64,000 nucleotides of DNA, from the NCBI GenBank assembly GCA_035236585.1, contig CP141135.1, forward strand, positions 8,032,001 to 8,096,000, read 5' to 3'. This document shows, in pieces, positions 23,232 to 33,778 of the stretch. The notes beneath the pieces were generated by a model that was given only the letters and a program-made list of their open reading frames with translations, had not been told where the DNA came from and ran no database searches. Numbering within the stretch: position 1 is the stretch's first letter; every line of letters begins with the position of its first letter. The position numbers and the translations under genes are program-made. This DNA comes from Warburgia ugandensis (taxonomy: Eukaryota > Streptophyta > Magnoliopsida > Canellales > Canellaceae).

Positions 23232-23861
23232 TGTCACGGACTTACGTTGTAAAGCCTGTGACCAAGGACTACAGCCTCTAAGGAAGGGTCACTTAGGGTG
23301 TGGACCTAGCCTGAAGGACTTAGGCTTGCTATTGAAGACCCGTGGAGTTCTACGTGGAGGCCTGCTTAACTCACAGGATCAGTATGGAGGACTTGGATCC
23401 ATCTGAAGGATCCATATTCTAGAAAGACCCCAACACTTCTAGACTCTAGAATGGTCTAGGAGCTTCTTGAATGTGGAGGAACCAAGGGCTTATGTAGAGA
23501 CTTCTAGATAGAGGATTCTAGAGTAGTCTCAACCGTTGGATAGCTAACATTTGTAATCATCCCCACCATCCATTGATGAGGTGGAAGGAGGCAAGCACCT
23601 ATAAATAGGGGAGCTTCCTCACTTGTAAGGCATAAAAAGGATCCAGTGATTCAAGGAGTGAGCCATCCAAGTGTGTAGGAGTGATCCAGGAGGGATCCAA
23701 GAAAGTTGTATGCATCTTCAAGCAATAAAGCTACAAGTTCCTTCAAAGTTCCCTTTCAGTTGTTCTTCTCCTTTGAGCTTAAGTCAGGCTTACTTAGTTG
23801 GTTCAGGGTGAGAATCCAATCTAAGTGCCGCATGGGAGTCAGAAAAGCTAAGCCCGTGACA
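23232..23861 (+). repeat. 5' LTR of the TR-GAG-like element
   Basis: 630 bp with TG...CA ends. A CTATAAATAGGGG box near 23600 is a likely promoter TATA. Includes TGAAGGACTTAGGC, absent from the 3' LTR. Confidence 0.9.
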
Positions 23862-23863
23862 GT

Positions 23864-23875
23864 TGGTATCAGAGC
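23864..23875 (+). promoter_or_regulatory. Primer-binding site (tRNA-iMet)
   Basis: TGGTATCAGAGC lies 2 bases after the LTR end and is complementary to the 3' end of initiator methionine tRNA. Confidence 0.92.
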
Positions 23876-23924
23876 AAAGGTTCGACAAGTTAGGAACGAC
23901 GATTTGTGTCCTAGCTAGGAGAAG

Positions 23925-25733
23925 ATGGCGGATGGTTCTCATGTGTCAAACGTGGAGCTTGTTGGTGAAGATGCCCGGAGGAACAACAAGAGAGGTAAGT
24001 CCAAGGACTTAGTCTCTTCTTTAGAATCCAGACTTGTTAAGATGGAGTCTGCCGTTGCGGATATCTCCACTCGGCTTCAGGTAGAGCACCCAACGTTTGG
24101 GTCCCTTGAAGCAATGGGGGAAGAGCTTAAGGGAGAGTTGGAGAGCGATTTGAACTCCATGAGGGATGCAAGTCAAGTGGGGTTCCAGACTCAGTTGGAT
24201 AGGCTGTTCGCGGAGTTAGTTACACTCCGTGATGAGATGAGGGTGATGCGCGAGGATGTATCCTTGTGCAAAGCAGCTGTGGCTAGTAGGACTCACGCGG
24301 TTCGTGAGGTCCCTAAGATTGACGTCCCAAAGCCAAAAAGCTATGGTGGGACGCGGGATAAAAAGGAGATCGACACATTTCTTTAGAACGTTGAGAGGTA
24401 CTTCCATCACTTACAAATGGAGGAGGATGAGCAGAAGATAGCTACTGCCTCACTCTACCTCACGGACAATGCTCTATTATGGTGGCGAAGGAGAAGCATG
24501 GAGATTGAAAGAGGTACATTCTCCATCAACACTTGGAATGAGTTTAAGGCTGAACTTAAGGTTCATTTTTACCTTGAGAATGCACGCATAGAGGCTAAGG
24601 AGAAGCTAAGGTGGTTGAGGCATACGGGGACTATTCGAGATTATATTTCGGAGTAGTCAAACCTTTTGTTCGAGATCCCTGACTTGTCTGAAGAAGACAA
24701 GTTCGTGTACTTCTTCAGTGGTTTGAAGGATTGGGCAAAGCAGGAGTTACGTCATCATAACGTCTCTACTTTGTCCGCTGCCATCACCGCTGCTGAGTCC
24801 TTAGTTGAAATAAGGAAGGATAATGGGAAATCACATGGCCAAGAGAGTAGCCATGACATTGGTGGGGGAGACAAAGGCTTTCATAGGAACAAGCCTGAGT
24901 CATCCAAACCAGGCTGGAGGGAAAAGAGCAAGGAGCAAGCCACTCCATCAAGAGCTTGTTACTTCTGTGATGGACCGCACTTCATGCGGGATTGTCCAAA
25001 GAAAAATTCCTTAAACTCAATGGTTGCACATCAAGAAGAAGGAAGTACCAGGGAAGATTATAGACTATCTTCCTTGCAATATCTCAACACTGTTAGGACG
25101 GAGGTTCCTAAACCCTCTACTGAAAAAGGGTTGATGTATGTGGACGTGTGGCTCAAAGGGAAAGGCACACGAGCCATGGTGGATACAGGAGCTACCGATA
25201 ACTTCATCTTAGAAGGAGAGGCTAATAGGTTAGGCCTCAAGATGAAGAAAGATGAGAGCTGGATCAAGACAGTCAACTCCAAAGTCAAGTCTGTGCTAGG
25301 AGTTGCCAGAGATGTGCCAGTCAAGGTGGGGGAGTGGCAAGGTACCATCACTTTGACGGTAATACCTTTAGAGGACTATGAGGTTATCCTGGGAATGGAT
25401 TTCCTCACCAAAGCCAAAGCAGTCCTTATGCCACACCTAGGAATGCTAAGCTTCTTTGATAAGAAGACCCCTTGTGTGGTTCGGGTGGTGAAGGACGGAA
25501 AGGTGCAAGGGAAGATGCTATCTGCCTTGCAACTAATAGGAGGATCCATGAAGAGTGTGGAATTAGCACCAGTAGACCTCCAACGTCTAGGTGCCATTGA
25601 GGTGATAAGTTCTGAAGGGTCCAAGGAGAAACCAGCTGATGACAGGAGGGTGCCACAACTAGGAAACTCTAAGAGGGACAAGACCAAGCAAAGACATGCA
25701 AGGAAAATCCTAGAGGTGCACAAGAAGGGCTAG
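23925..25733 (+). pseudogene. Gag-protease polyprotein with two internal stops
   Basis: One frame runs for 603 codons from ATG 23925, broken only by TAG at 24384-24386 and 24654-24656. The N-terminal part is acidic and coiled-coil-like. It is followed by a Ty3/gypsy gag domain (KSYGGTRDKKEIDTFL, then ALLWWRRR, then WNEFKAEL), a zinc knuckle CX2CX3HX4C (CYFCDGPHFMRDC, about 24957-24995) and an aspartic protease (MVDTGATDNFI, then YEVILGMDFL). The stop at 24384 sits where relatives usually have Trp, consistent with TGG to TAG. The frame ends 140 bases before the 3' LTR with no reverse transcriptase. Gag assembles particles and the protease processes gag; polymerase would have to come from another element. 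Confidence 0.88.
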
Positions 25734-25860
25734 ATGGCAACATGCACAGGGAAGGACAGTGCTGGGCGTCTCATGAAGGGGACGAGGCAACAGGAGACAC
25801 ACCCAAATGCAACAGGTGCCACACCAACAAAGATGTGTCAACGAGGGCGTCGACGTGATC

Positions 25861-25873
25861 TGGTGGGGGAGAA
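25861..25873 (+). promoter_or_regulatory. Polypurine tract of the TR-GAG-like element
   Basis: TGGTGGGGGAGAA directly precedes the 3' LTR, as needed for plus-strand priming. Confidence 0.8.
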
Positions 25874-26488
25874 TGTCACGAACTTACGTTGTAAAGCCCG
25901 TGACCAAGGACTACAGCCTCTAAGGAAGGCTCACTTAGGGTGTGGACCTAGCCTTGCTATTGAAGACCCGTGGAGTTCTACGTGGAGGCCTGCTTAACTC
26001 ACAGGATCAACATGGATGACTTGGATCCATCTGAAGGATTCATATTCTAGAAAGACCCCAACACTTCTAGACTCTAGAATGGTCTAGGAGCTTCTTGAAT
26101 GTGGAGGAACCAAGGGCTTATGTAGAGACTTCTAGATAGAGGATTCTAGAGTAGTCTCAACCGTTGGATAGCTAACATTTGTAATCATCCTCACCATCCA
26201 TTGATGAGGTGGAAGGAGGCAAGCACCTATAAATAGGGGAGCTTCCTCACTTGTAAGGCATAAAAAGGATCCAGTGATTCAAGGAGTGAGCCATCCAAAT
26301 GTGTAGGAGTGATCCAGGAGAGATCCAAGAAAGTTGTATGCATCTTCAAGCAATAAAGCTACAAGTTCCTTCAAAGTTCCCTTTCAGTTGTTCTTCTCCT
26401 TTGAGCTTAAGTCAGGCTTACTTAGTTGGTTCAGGGTGAGAATCCAATCTAAGTGCCGCACGGGAGTCAGAAAAGCTAAGCCCATGAC
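25874..26488 (+). repeat. 3' LTR of the TR-GAG-like element
   Basis: 615 bp, nearly identical to the 5' LTR apart from the short deletion and about a dozen substitutions, mostly transitions. Confidence 0.9.
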
Positions 26489-26492
26489 ACCT

Positions 26493-27489
26493 GGCAAGAA
26501 TCTTAGGAGAGATTTTCTTGCAGCCTATCTCAATATGAGGCACAGAAGATGAACAGTTTAGGTCACTTGTCGGTCTTGTCCATTCATAGCTTGTGCAGTT
26601 CTTCCTGCTTAGACCATGCCCCAAAAGCTTTCTTCGTTATGAGGTCTGATAGAACTATCATAGTAAAAGGGGAAATTTATATGTAGTTAAAAGTGGAAAT
26701 CGGACTTGTCAGCATGGGTTAATTTTGTAAACCAAACCACTCATCTTCTGCGCTACCTGTTCAGATTGATCCCAAATCACTATTACTGTGGGAAGGCTCA
26801 AAAACAGAGATAGAAAGTCAGCTTGGATTTTGCACCACAAAAAACAAAAAGAAGTGTCGGTAGAAGTCTAGAAGAAGTACCACGAAGGCTGCAATTGTTG
26901 AGTTATTTTGATCTGCGCCACCGGTAAGCATAAAATATACGGTGGAGCAAGGAGATGGATGGCCCAGAAAATTGAATTAGGAACATCGATATTCTTCTAG
27001 CCGTGGGCCAAGGCCTTCTAGCCTAGCGGTCTCCATGGCAGGTCCGGGTTCGTTGCTTCCAAAAATGTATTAGAGTCCACACGCTTGTGAGCATGGAAGA
27101 AGTTTCGACTCCTTTTCAATGCTTTGATGATACTTTTTCTAATAGATCTAAACAGTTGGTCATGTTTATAGTGCCAAAAGTAGGTAACCCACAAGAAATC
27201 AATGCGCTTGAATAATCTAAACACTTATTTCAGTCCTTTGAAAAACTTAATAAAAATAGATGGTTTTAATTTTTGAATCAAAGTAACATAACTTTAAAAT
27301 ATCCAATGGGCATGAAATTTGATCTCTGATCTATTTAAGCCATTCGAAACATGACGAATAGCTTGGATCTCCAAAAGAAAAAAGTTCTCTGCACATGAAA
27401 AAAAAGGCCCGGATTTCTTACCCACTCTAAAGCTGGACTCCTACAGATAGCTAAAGCGATATAAGGGAAGGAAGGATTTTCATTGAACA
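26493..27489. other. Unassigned intergenic DNA
   Basis: No gene seen. A phrase near 27025-27060 (CTAGCGGTCTCCATGGCAGG) is faintly tRNA-like but does not fold convincingly by eye. Confidence 0.45.
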
Positions 27490-27955
27490 TATAATCTTTC
27501 TCTCTTGGCAGACACTACTAAGCAATGAAAGGAAAGGGAGGAAGATGGCATACAACTCTTCTTCGGATCTAATATAAGAGGATTCACCAACCCACTTTTG
27601 CTCCTAACTTCAGAGAGCTTTCTCCTTCCCAAGCACTCCTGTCTTGCTTTCTTGGAAGATACTATTAAAGCAATGAAAGGAAAGGGAGGAAGCTTCTGGT
27701 ATAGGAAAATACAACTTACTTCTTCCAATCCATATAGAAAAGAAGATTTTCCTACCCAGTCATTCTCCTAAGTTCAGAGAGCTTTCTGCCTTTCCAGGCT
27801 CTTATTCTCTCTCATGAATGATACTAGTAAAGGAGGAAACTCCTCAAATCAGTCGAATGAGTGGTATGGGACAATACAACCTTCTTCCGATTCATATACA
27901 AAGGAGGATGTTCCTGCTCACTCATGCACAACTTTGTCAATATTTCTCTAGTTTT
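27490..27955. repeat. Degenerate tandem repeat (about 150-160 bp, 3 units)
   Basis: Landmarks recur in order: CAATGAAAGGAAAGGGAGGAAG (27523 and 27671), GATACTA-TAAAG (27658 and 27820) and TTCAGAGAGCTTTCT (two copies). Spacing is about 148 and 162 bp. Divergence is substantial and no coding frame spans it. Confidence 0.75.
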
Positions 27956-30057
27956 TAGTGAGAGATGCCATTTAGTGGGGAAGGCGTTTCTTATAGGGGT
28001 GGAATGGAATGGACGGTTATAGGTAAAGATGGAAATAATATGATGGCATGCTGTGATTGGTGTAAGTATTTTAAGATTCTTATCCTTCCCACATTCAGCT
28101 TTTGGCCTTGGGATGAGATACATGGACTGTTAAGATGCCTTCTCTTCTCATAGTGAGAGGAAAAGGTAAGTCACGAGTTTGGTGAGAAGAGGCAAGTTGA
28201 TTCTAAAAGATAAAAAAACGGAACTCAATGTGTAAATGCCACATGTAACAGAGAGTGGGAGATTTGACAAGGACATGGATGGAAGGATGGAACTGTACCA
28301 GTCATGGCTCTGTGGTAAGTTAATGGAAAAAGGTATTCTCTCCGGGTCTACTGGTGATTGACTGATTGCTGTAGGGACTATTTGTGAACCAAACATCAAC
28401 CCCGCATATGAATTAGAAAGGCATCAAATGAAACCCACTCGTACTCTTGCTTTCCAAATTAACGAAAATATGCTAGAAATGATTGATAATTGGCCTACTA
28501 GAATATGAACTTCTTACTATCTCATTCAGGACTTATATGGCTGAAGCTGAAGCTGTTCGTCTAGCCCATCTTGAAACTACACCACCTTGACTGATCATTG
28601 CGACGTTTAATCGAAGTGGGTCGTCCTCTGCAATATCCAACCATGTGGGCGGGACTTGGATGGAGTTCTATCCGGCCAGCCAGATGATTGATGATTCAGA
28701 CCTCTCATCTTTTGGCCTGCATCTTAGATAGCCCATGAACGAAAGATCTTCTCGTGGCTTATCATAACTTATGAGCCATTATTTTCACTGGCAAAATGAA
28801 CAGTAGAGCAAGTACATAAGAAGGCGATAACAACTTTTGGGTTGTTCCCTGTAGAAGTGGCCCAGAAGTTGACAATTTAAATCACCAACAAAGCTGGGCC
28901 CAAGTGTACTTTTGTTTGCATGTGCACTACACAAGCAAGAATCGCGTCTACCACACGCCATAAAATATCAAGTGATCCTAATCGTCCATCACAGGATACA
29001 TGTAGATTGAAATGTCACAGTAACGAGAAAAACTAAGAAAGAGACCACAATCAATGAAGAAAACTGCCACAATGCCCTAAATGATTGCTTTCCAAATGAT
29101 ACCAGATAGCCAATCTTTCCACCATCAAATGTCTAAGATTCTGCCCACTAAGAAAAATATCTAAGATTTTTCCCTTTGCCTCTTCTCCCACCCTTATTAT
29201 ATGATGATCCTGGCCTCTTGTTCACCAAGTCATTGATTGTTTGGACACCTCAGGCTTTCAAGTGGCACCTGCTTGGGACTGGGACCCACGCTATTGTTTT
29301 GTTTCGATCATATTGCTCCTTCCAATTTTCATCTACAAGTGGGACCTATTTTCTATAAATTGAACCGTTGATCTCATAAACTATAAGATAGAGCAATGGA
29401 GAGAAAACCTACTCAAAACGTCTCTACGACTGTGTACTTTTCTGAGGTTTGAACGGATGGTTAATTTGAAGATTATGAGACAATGCAAACTAAACAATGC
29501 AAGGCCTCTGTCTAAGGCATACTCACAAAGTTCAAATTCAGAAAAAATTATTTCTCATATATTAATTTAAACTTTTTATTTAAAATTTTAATTAGATTTA
29601 TAAATACTATTTGAGAATTTGACAAATTATTTATAAAATTTGAATTTTATTAGGTAACTCGTGTGTTTTGAAATTTGCTTTGGATTTTAAAATTTTAAAA
29701 TCTTATGATCCATTTGAAAGAAAAAAAAATTGGCTCATGAAAATGTCCTGATTTTTTGAACAGCTTTAAACTTTTCAGTGAATTTTGTGACTTTGGTCTA
29801 AGGTGGGCCAAATGGACATTTTTATTGACTGGAATGTTTGCGCACATAAAATATGTAACGTAGAAGGTCACAGCCTATTGCAAGGTCCTTAATTCCATGG
29901 AGAATGAGAAATATGTTATATAATATAGATATTGTTAGCCCACTTTTTATGAATTTTTGGATTGATTGGTAATTCAACATAGTATCAAAGTTTTACGGAC
30001 CAAGGAGACTCCTTTATCCCTAGTATAAATTTGCAATGCAAGGGTGCTTGGATCGAT
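27956..30057. other. Unassigned intergenic DNA
   Basis: No domain-bearing ORF. 29520-29730 is extremely AT-rich, with runs of AAATTT and AATTTTAA words. Confidence 0.5.
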
Positions 30058-30150
30058 TAAAGGACAGCCTAGTGCACGAAGCTTCCCGATATGTAGGCTC
30101 TAAGAAAAGGGCAGACTATAAGAGTCTATAGTACGAAACTTTAACTTGAC
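30058..30150 (-). mobile_element. Au-like SINE, truncated
   Basis: The minus strand holds the 3' half of the SINE only (GCCTAGTGCACGAAGCTTCCC and AGGGCAGACTATAAGAGTCTA). The tRNA-like half is missing. Confidence 0.75.
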
Positions 30151-30869
30151 TAATAAACGACTCCAGCTAAATGGATGCAAATGCCGTGCACGGAAGTGAT
30201 CTGGAAACGTCTTTGACTTGGGTCTTGCCTCAGGAGCAAGATATAATCCACTAAAATTCAGTAGTTCACATTTTCATTGCGGAACCCTAAATATGGCTTT
30301 GTAGACCAAGGGTGTGGGTTGATTCCATCAAGACAAAATCGGAGAGTGCGATGGAACTTCAGAGTAACAATTCACTCCAGATTGCCCTGGATTGACCTAT
30401 TGGCAAGTTAGTCAGATAAAAGGGGCTAGATTTTTAGATGTTATAGTCCATTTCATGTTGATTTTTTTTCATACTAGATACCTGGAGCCAGAGACGATGA
30501 GTGGTCTGGATCCGACCATGTGCAAACATACACTCCTAAGCCCCATTAGACGCCCCTGCATCTCTGCAAAAAATCTACTAAGAAAATCACCTAAAAAACT
30601 GTTTCTTAGAATTGGGACTTGGGAGCACCGCTATTGATCAAAACAAAGGGGTGCAGATATCATTTCCCAACAGATATCTATAAGAACTCCTTACAGAAAC
30701 ACCTTCCAACCACACACAAACGAGTGGATATCCTCACTTCCCCTTCAGATTACTTCGAAAACCAGTCCGACACCCTCCCATTTCTCCTCCATATCCCAAC
30801 AGTAAAGCCCCATACCTTCTTCCCTGTTTCAATCCCTTCTCCCTCTCACTTCTCAATCCCTCAGCCCTG
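30151..30869. other. Upstream region and 5' leader of CDSP32
   Basis: Mostly unassigned. From about 30680 to the ATG the sequence is C/T-rich (TCCCTCTCACTTCTCAATCCC), typical of a plant nuclear 5' leader. Confidence 0.5.
30675..30684 (+). promoter_or_regulatory. Possible TATA box of CDSP32
   Basis: TATCTATAAG about 190 bp upstream of the ATG, just before the pyrimidine-rich leader. Motif and position only. Confidence 0.35.
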
Positions 30870-31766
30870 ATGGCTACAGTAGCTAACTTTCTGTGTAGAC
30901 CATCTTCTTCTCTCTCTAACTTCCCCAAACTAGACCCATCTCTCTCTTCTTCTCTCTCCACTTTTTCTCTCTTCTCCAAACCCAGAAGCCCTTCACTAAA
31001 CCTCCGGAAAAGCCACCAAATTCTCTCTCCCAAAGCCACAACTGCCACTAGCAAAACCCAGAAGACAGTCGGTGATGAGAGAGTAGTACAAGTACACAGC
31101 ATAGAAGAGTTTGACAATGCATTAAAATCAGCCAAAAATAAACTTGTAGTGGTGGAATATGCTGCCAGCCACAGCCAAGCAAGTTCCAAGATCTACCCAT
31201 TCATGGTTGATCTGAGCCGTACATGTAACGACGTCGAGTTTCTCTTAGTGATGGGCGATGAATCGGAAGGGACAAAGGAGTTATGCAAGAGGGAGAAGAT
31301 CGACAAGGTCCCACATTTCACTTTCTACAAATCCATGGAGAAGATCCATGAAGAGGAAGGAATTGGGCCTGATCAATTGATGGGAGATGTCCTATACTAT
31401 GGCGATAGCCACTCGGCGGTGATGCAATTGCACTGCAGAGATGATGTGGAAAAATTGATTAAAGATCATAAGGAAGATCGCAAGCTGATCGTGCTTGATG
31501 TGGGGCTGAAACATTGTGGGCCCTGCGTTAAGGTTTATCCGACGGTGGTTAAGCTGTCTAAGCAGATGGATAACGTGGTCTTTGCCAGGATGAACGGGGA
31601 TGAGAACGATAGCTGCATGCAATTTTTGAAGGATATGGATGTGGTTGAAGTTCCAACATTTTTGTTCATAAGGGACGGTGAGATTTGTGGAAGGTATGTG
31701 GGGTCGGGTAAAGGGGAGCTTATTGGGGAAATTCTTAGATACCAAGGAGTCAGGGTTACTTATTAA
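30870..31766 (+). CDS. CDSP32: Chloroplast thioredoxin-like protein CDSP32, intact
   Basis: A 298-residue protein matching plant CDSP32, the drought-induced chloroplast stress protein of about 32 kDa with two thioredoxin folds, reported to donate electrons to peroxiredoxins and methionine sulfoxide reductase B. The first ~60 residues are Ser/Thr-rich and low in acidic residues, as for a stromal transit peptide. Domain 1 (about 72-185) keeps the cis-proline loop (VPHF, 147-150), but no CxxC is present at its expected active site ([10 protein letters not shown], 98-107). Domain 2 (about 190-295) has the redox motif HCGPC (215-219) and VPTF (261-264). The ATG at 30870 starts the transit peptide. 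The frame is uninterrupted. The next gene is 26 kb away, so there is no functional neighbour. Confidence 0.95.
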   Translation: MATVANFLCRPSSSLSNFPKLDPSLSSSLSTFSLFSKPRSPSLNLRKSHQILSPKATTATSKTQKTVGDERVVQVHSIEEFDNALKSAKNKLVVVEYAASHSQASSKIYPFMVDLSRTCNDVEFLLVMGDESEGTKELCKREKIDKVPHFTFYKSMEKIHEEEGIGPDQLMGDVLYYGDSHSAVMQLHCRDDVEKLIKDHKEDRKLIVLDVGLKHCGPCVKVYPTVVKLSKQMDNVVFARMNGDENDSCMQFLKDMDVVEVPTFLFIRDGEICGRYVGSGKGELIGEILRYQGVRVTY

Positions 31767-32428
31767 GAAGGTTGCATACTATTGGATTTTCAGTTTTACA
31801 AAATGATGGATTTTATTAACTTGTGCTTTAGCAAAAATTTTATTTTATTTTTGAAATTAACAAAAATGTTTATCTTTTTATATATTAATAATTGTTTTTC
31901 ACGTGGCAACTAGTATTGTGTGGATAAACTGATTTAGCATGGGTAAAACAGTTTTGAATTATGGGCTGTTTGCTCTTAAATACATTTAGCTATGCCAAAA
32001 GTAGCTGATAAGGCTTGGGTTAAATTATTCCGGAACGATGAATATTTTTCCTGCCTCTTTCTTTTATTTTTGTCCAAGAAAAGAATTACAAAGTAAATCA
32101 CTTACATGCACAAACACGCATAAATCTAATCTCCAGATAAAAGATAAACCAGCGACTCAAGCCTATAACCAAGCGTATGATAGGGGAGATGGCTGAGTTG
32201 TCTCTGATCAACTGCACTAAACATTATCAGCATCTTTCTTACTATTTCCATCTTCAAAACAGACGTAAATTGTCTAAGAACAGAAAACCATAGCTTCTAA
32301 GGCTATTTTATCTATGTTTGAATAATATCTAATTTATGAGGTTGCAAGTAGCATAGAAAAAAAAAGAGTTAACAAATGTCTAGTGTAGTTGGTCGCTAAT
32401 AACTAAGCATTTCTCCTAAAATAAGTAA
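31767..32428. other. CDSP32 3' flank and unassigned DNA
   Basis: AT-rich 3' flank, probably with the 3' UTR in the first 150 or so bases. No other gene seen. Confidence 0.5.
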
Positions 32429-32536
32429 CCTCTTGTAAAAATACAAGGTAAGACTGCATACTATAAGTCCTTATAGTTCACCCTTCACTGAACCCTGCAT
32501 TGGTGAGAACTTTGTGCACCGGGACTGCCCTTTTTT
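32429..32536 (+). mobile_element. Au-like SINE, 5'-truncated
   Basis: 3' portion from CCTCTTGTAAAAATACAAGG to the CACCGGGACTGCCCTTTTTT end, in plus orientation. Confidence 0.8.
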
Positions 32537-33195
32537 GGAAACGAAGCTCCACTCGTTAGCTTCCCAATTGACTCCCACAAGCACAGCCAAACCAGCAGAT
32601 AAAATGTTCTAATCATCTGTTTGTTTGACCCATATCATTGCCCAATAAAGTTGCAGAGTAAACAGTCACCATGAAAAGGAGTACCTGTTCTGAATCATAC
32701 ACTAAAGCTGGAAAGTTTGGAAAGCTCAAACAAACCCAGTTCCATGGCTACTACTATCTGAAAGGTTTGGCCAGTCACTATCTGTACTATTACCAAGAGA
32801 CCGACCCCATGTCTTACAGGTGCTGGGGGTGTTTGACATGAGATAGTCCAAACTTGATATGACCCGCATCAAGCATGAGTGGTGCTTGAGCTAAGATGAG
32901 ATGAAGCAAAATCTCCTACATCTCACATCTAGTGGTGTTTGAGATGAGATAAAATCATTTTCTTTGCAAGAAAACCTTCTCGGATTATGCCTACAAACAA
33001 ATTGCAATTACATGGATGCCAACTAGACCAGCCTTTTCTCTTATTTCCTTTTTCATATGAAATGGTAAAGAACTTCATAGGAAGAAACCAAGTCTAGCAG
33101 AGTCTACGGTATCAGTAAACATTCTTATTTTTGTCTGCAGTGTTTGAATGTTTGTCTGCATATGGCCATTACAAGTTTACCTTATGTGATAACTT
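32537..33195. other. Unassigned intergenic DNA
   Basis: No gene. The phrase GTGTTTGANATGAGAT occurs as a direct repeat near 32830 and 32935; possibly a miniature element, but I could not delimit ends. Confidence 0.4.
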
Positions 33196-33209
33196 AGGAC
33201 ATGACAGTG

Positions 33210-33275
33210 GGTAAAAAAGGGCAGCTCCCGTGCACGAAGCCCCCCATGCAGGGTCCAAAGAAGGAGCAGACCACA
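33210..33275 (-). mobile_element. Very short Au-like SINE with perfect 14-bp target duplication
   Basis: Only the 66-bp 3' end of the SINE is present on the minus strand, flanked by perfect AGGACATGACAGTG repeats (33196-33209 and 33276-33289). The intact duplication shows it inserted already truncated. Confidence 0.9.
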
Positions 33276-33289
33276 AGGACATGACAGTG

Positions 33290-33773
33290 TGTGTTCTTAG
33301 ATAATTCCTTTTTGCGTTGTGATTTGTTCATGGCATTTTTTCTTTTTCTTTGGTCGCGAGCTCTTCTCTTCAAATTAAATACTGATGTCCTCAACTGTGT
33401 CATGTAAGATGTGATTACGCTTTTTAGGTTTATCTTATTTTTGTAAAACTTATTTATTTTACTTAATCTCGAAAATATGAAATAAATTATTTACGTCTGA
33501 TCATGGTAGTAAATTTGACATACCAGTCTTCAAGTTTTAATGGAGAAAGCTTTAGACTTTTAGAAAATTCATATGAAAAGTGAGGCTGCAAAGAAGCACA
33601 ATTGAAAGTTTATGACTTTTTGAGATAAATTCGGAGTTGAAAGTCAGTCCTATTGATTGTATCAAACAATCGTTCTCGGCAAATGGTTATAGTGCTTAAA
33701 TCGTTTGCGTAGAACTTGTTAAGTGTCAGCTTGGCTTGATTGAAAGACCAGTTGAGTTGCCATTCTATACGGT
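33290..33773. other. Unassigned intergenic DNA
   Basis: No gene or known repeat before the retroelement target site GTTAA (33774-33778). Confidence 0.5.
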
Positions 33774-33778
33774 GTTAA

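Larger units (their letters stand above)
23232..26488 (+). mobile_element. Gag-protease-only LTR retrotransposon (TR-GAG-like), 3.26 kb
   Basis: Two LTRs (23232-23861 and 25874-26488), both TGTCACG...TGACA, flank a short interior with an initiator-Met-tRNA primer site, one gag-protease frame and a purine tract. CCTG lies immediately outside both ends (23228-23231 and 26489-26492), a 4-bp target duplication. There is no reverse transcriptase, RNase H or integrase, so the element is non-autonomous. The LTRs differ at roughly a dozen positions plus a 14-15-bp deletion, suggesting a moderately young insertion. Confidence 0.88.

Noticed and set aside
32820-32960. Miniature inverted-repeat element with GTGTTTGA ends
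   Set aside because: The two matching phrases are direct, not inverted, and no target duplication could be found.
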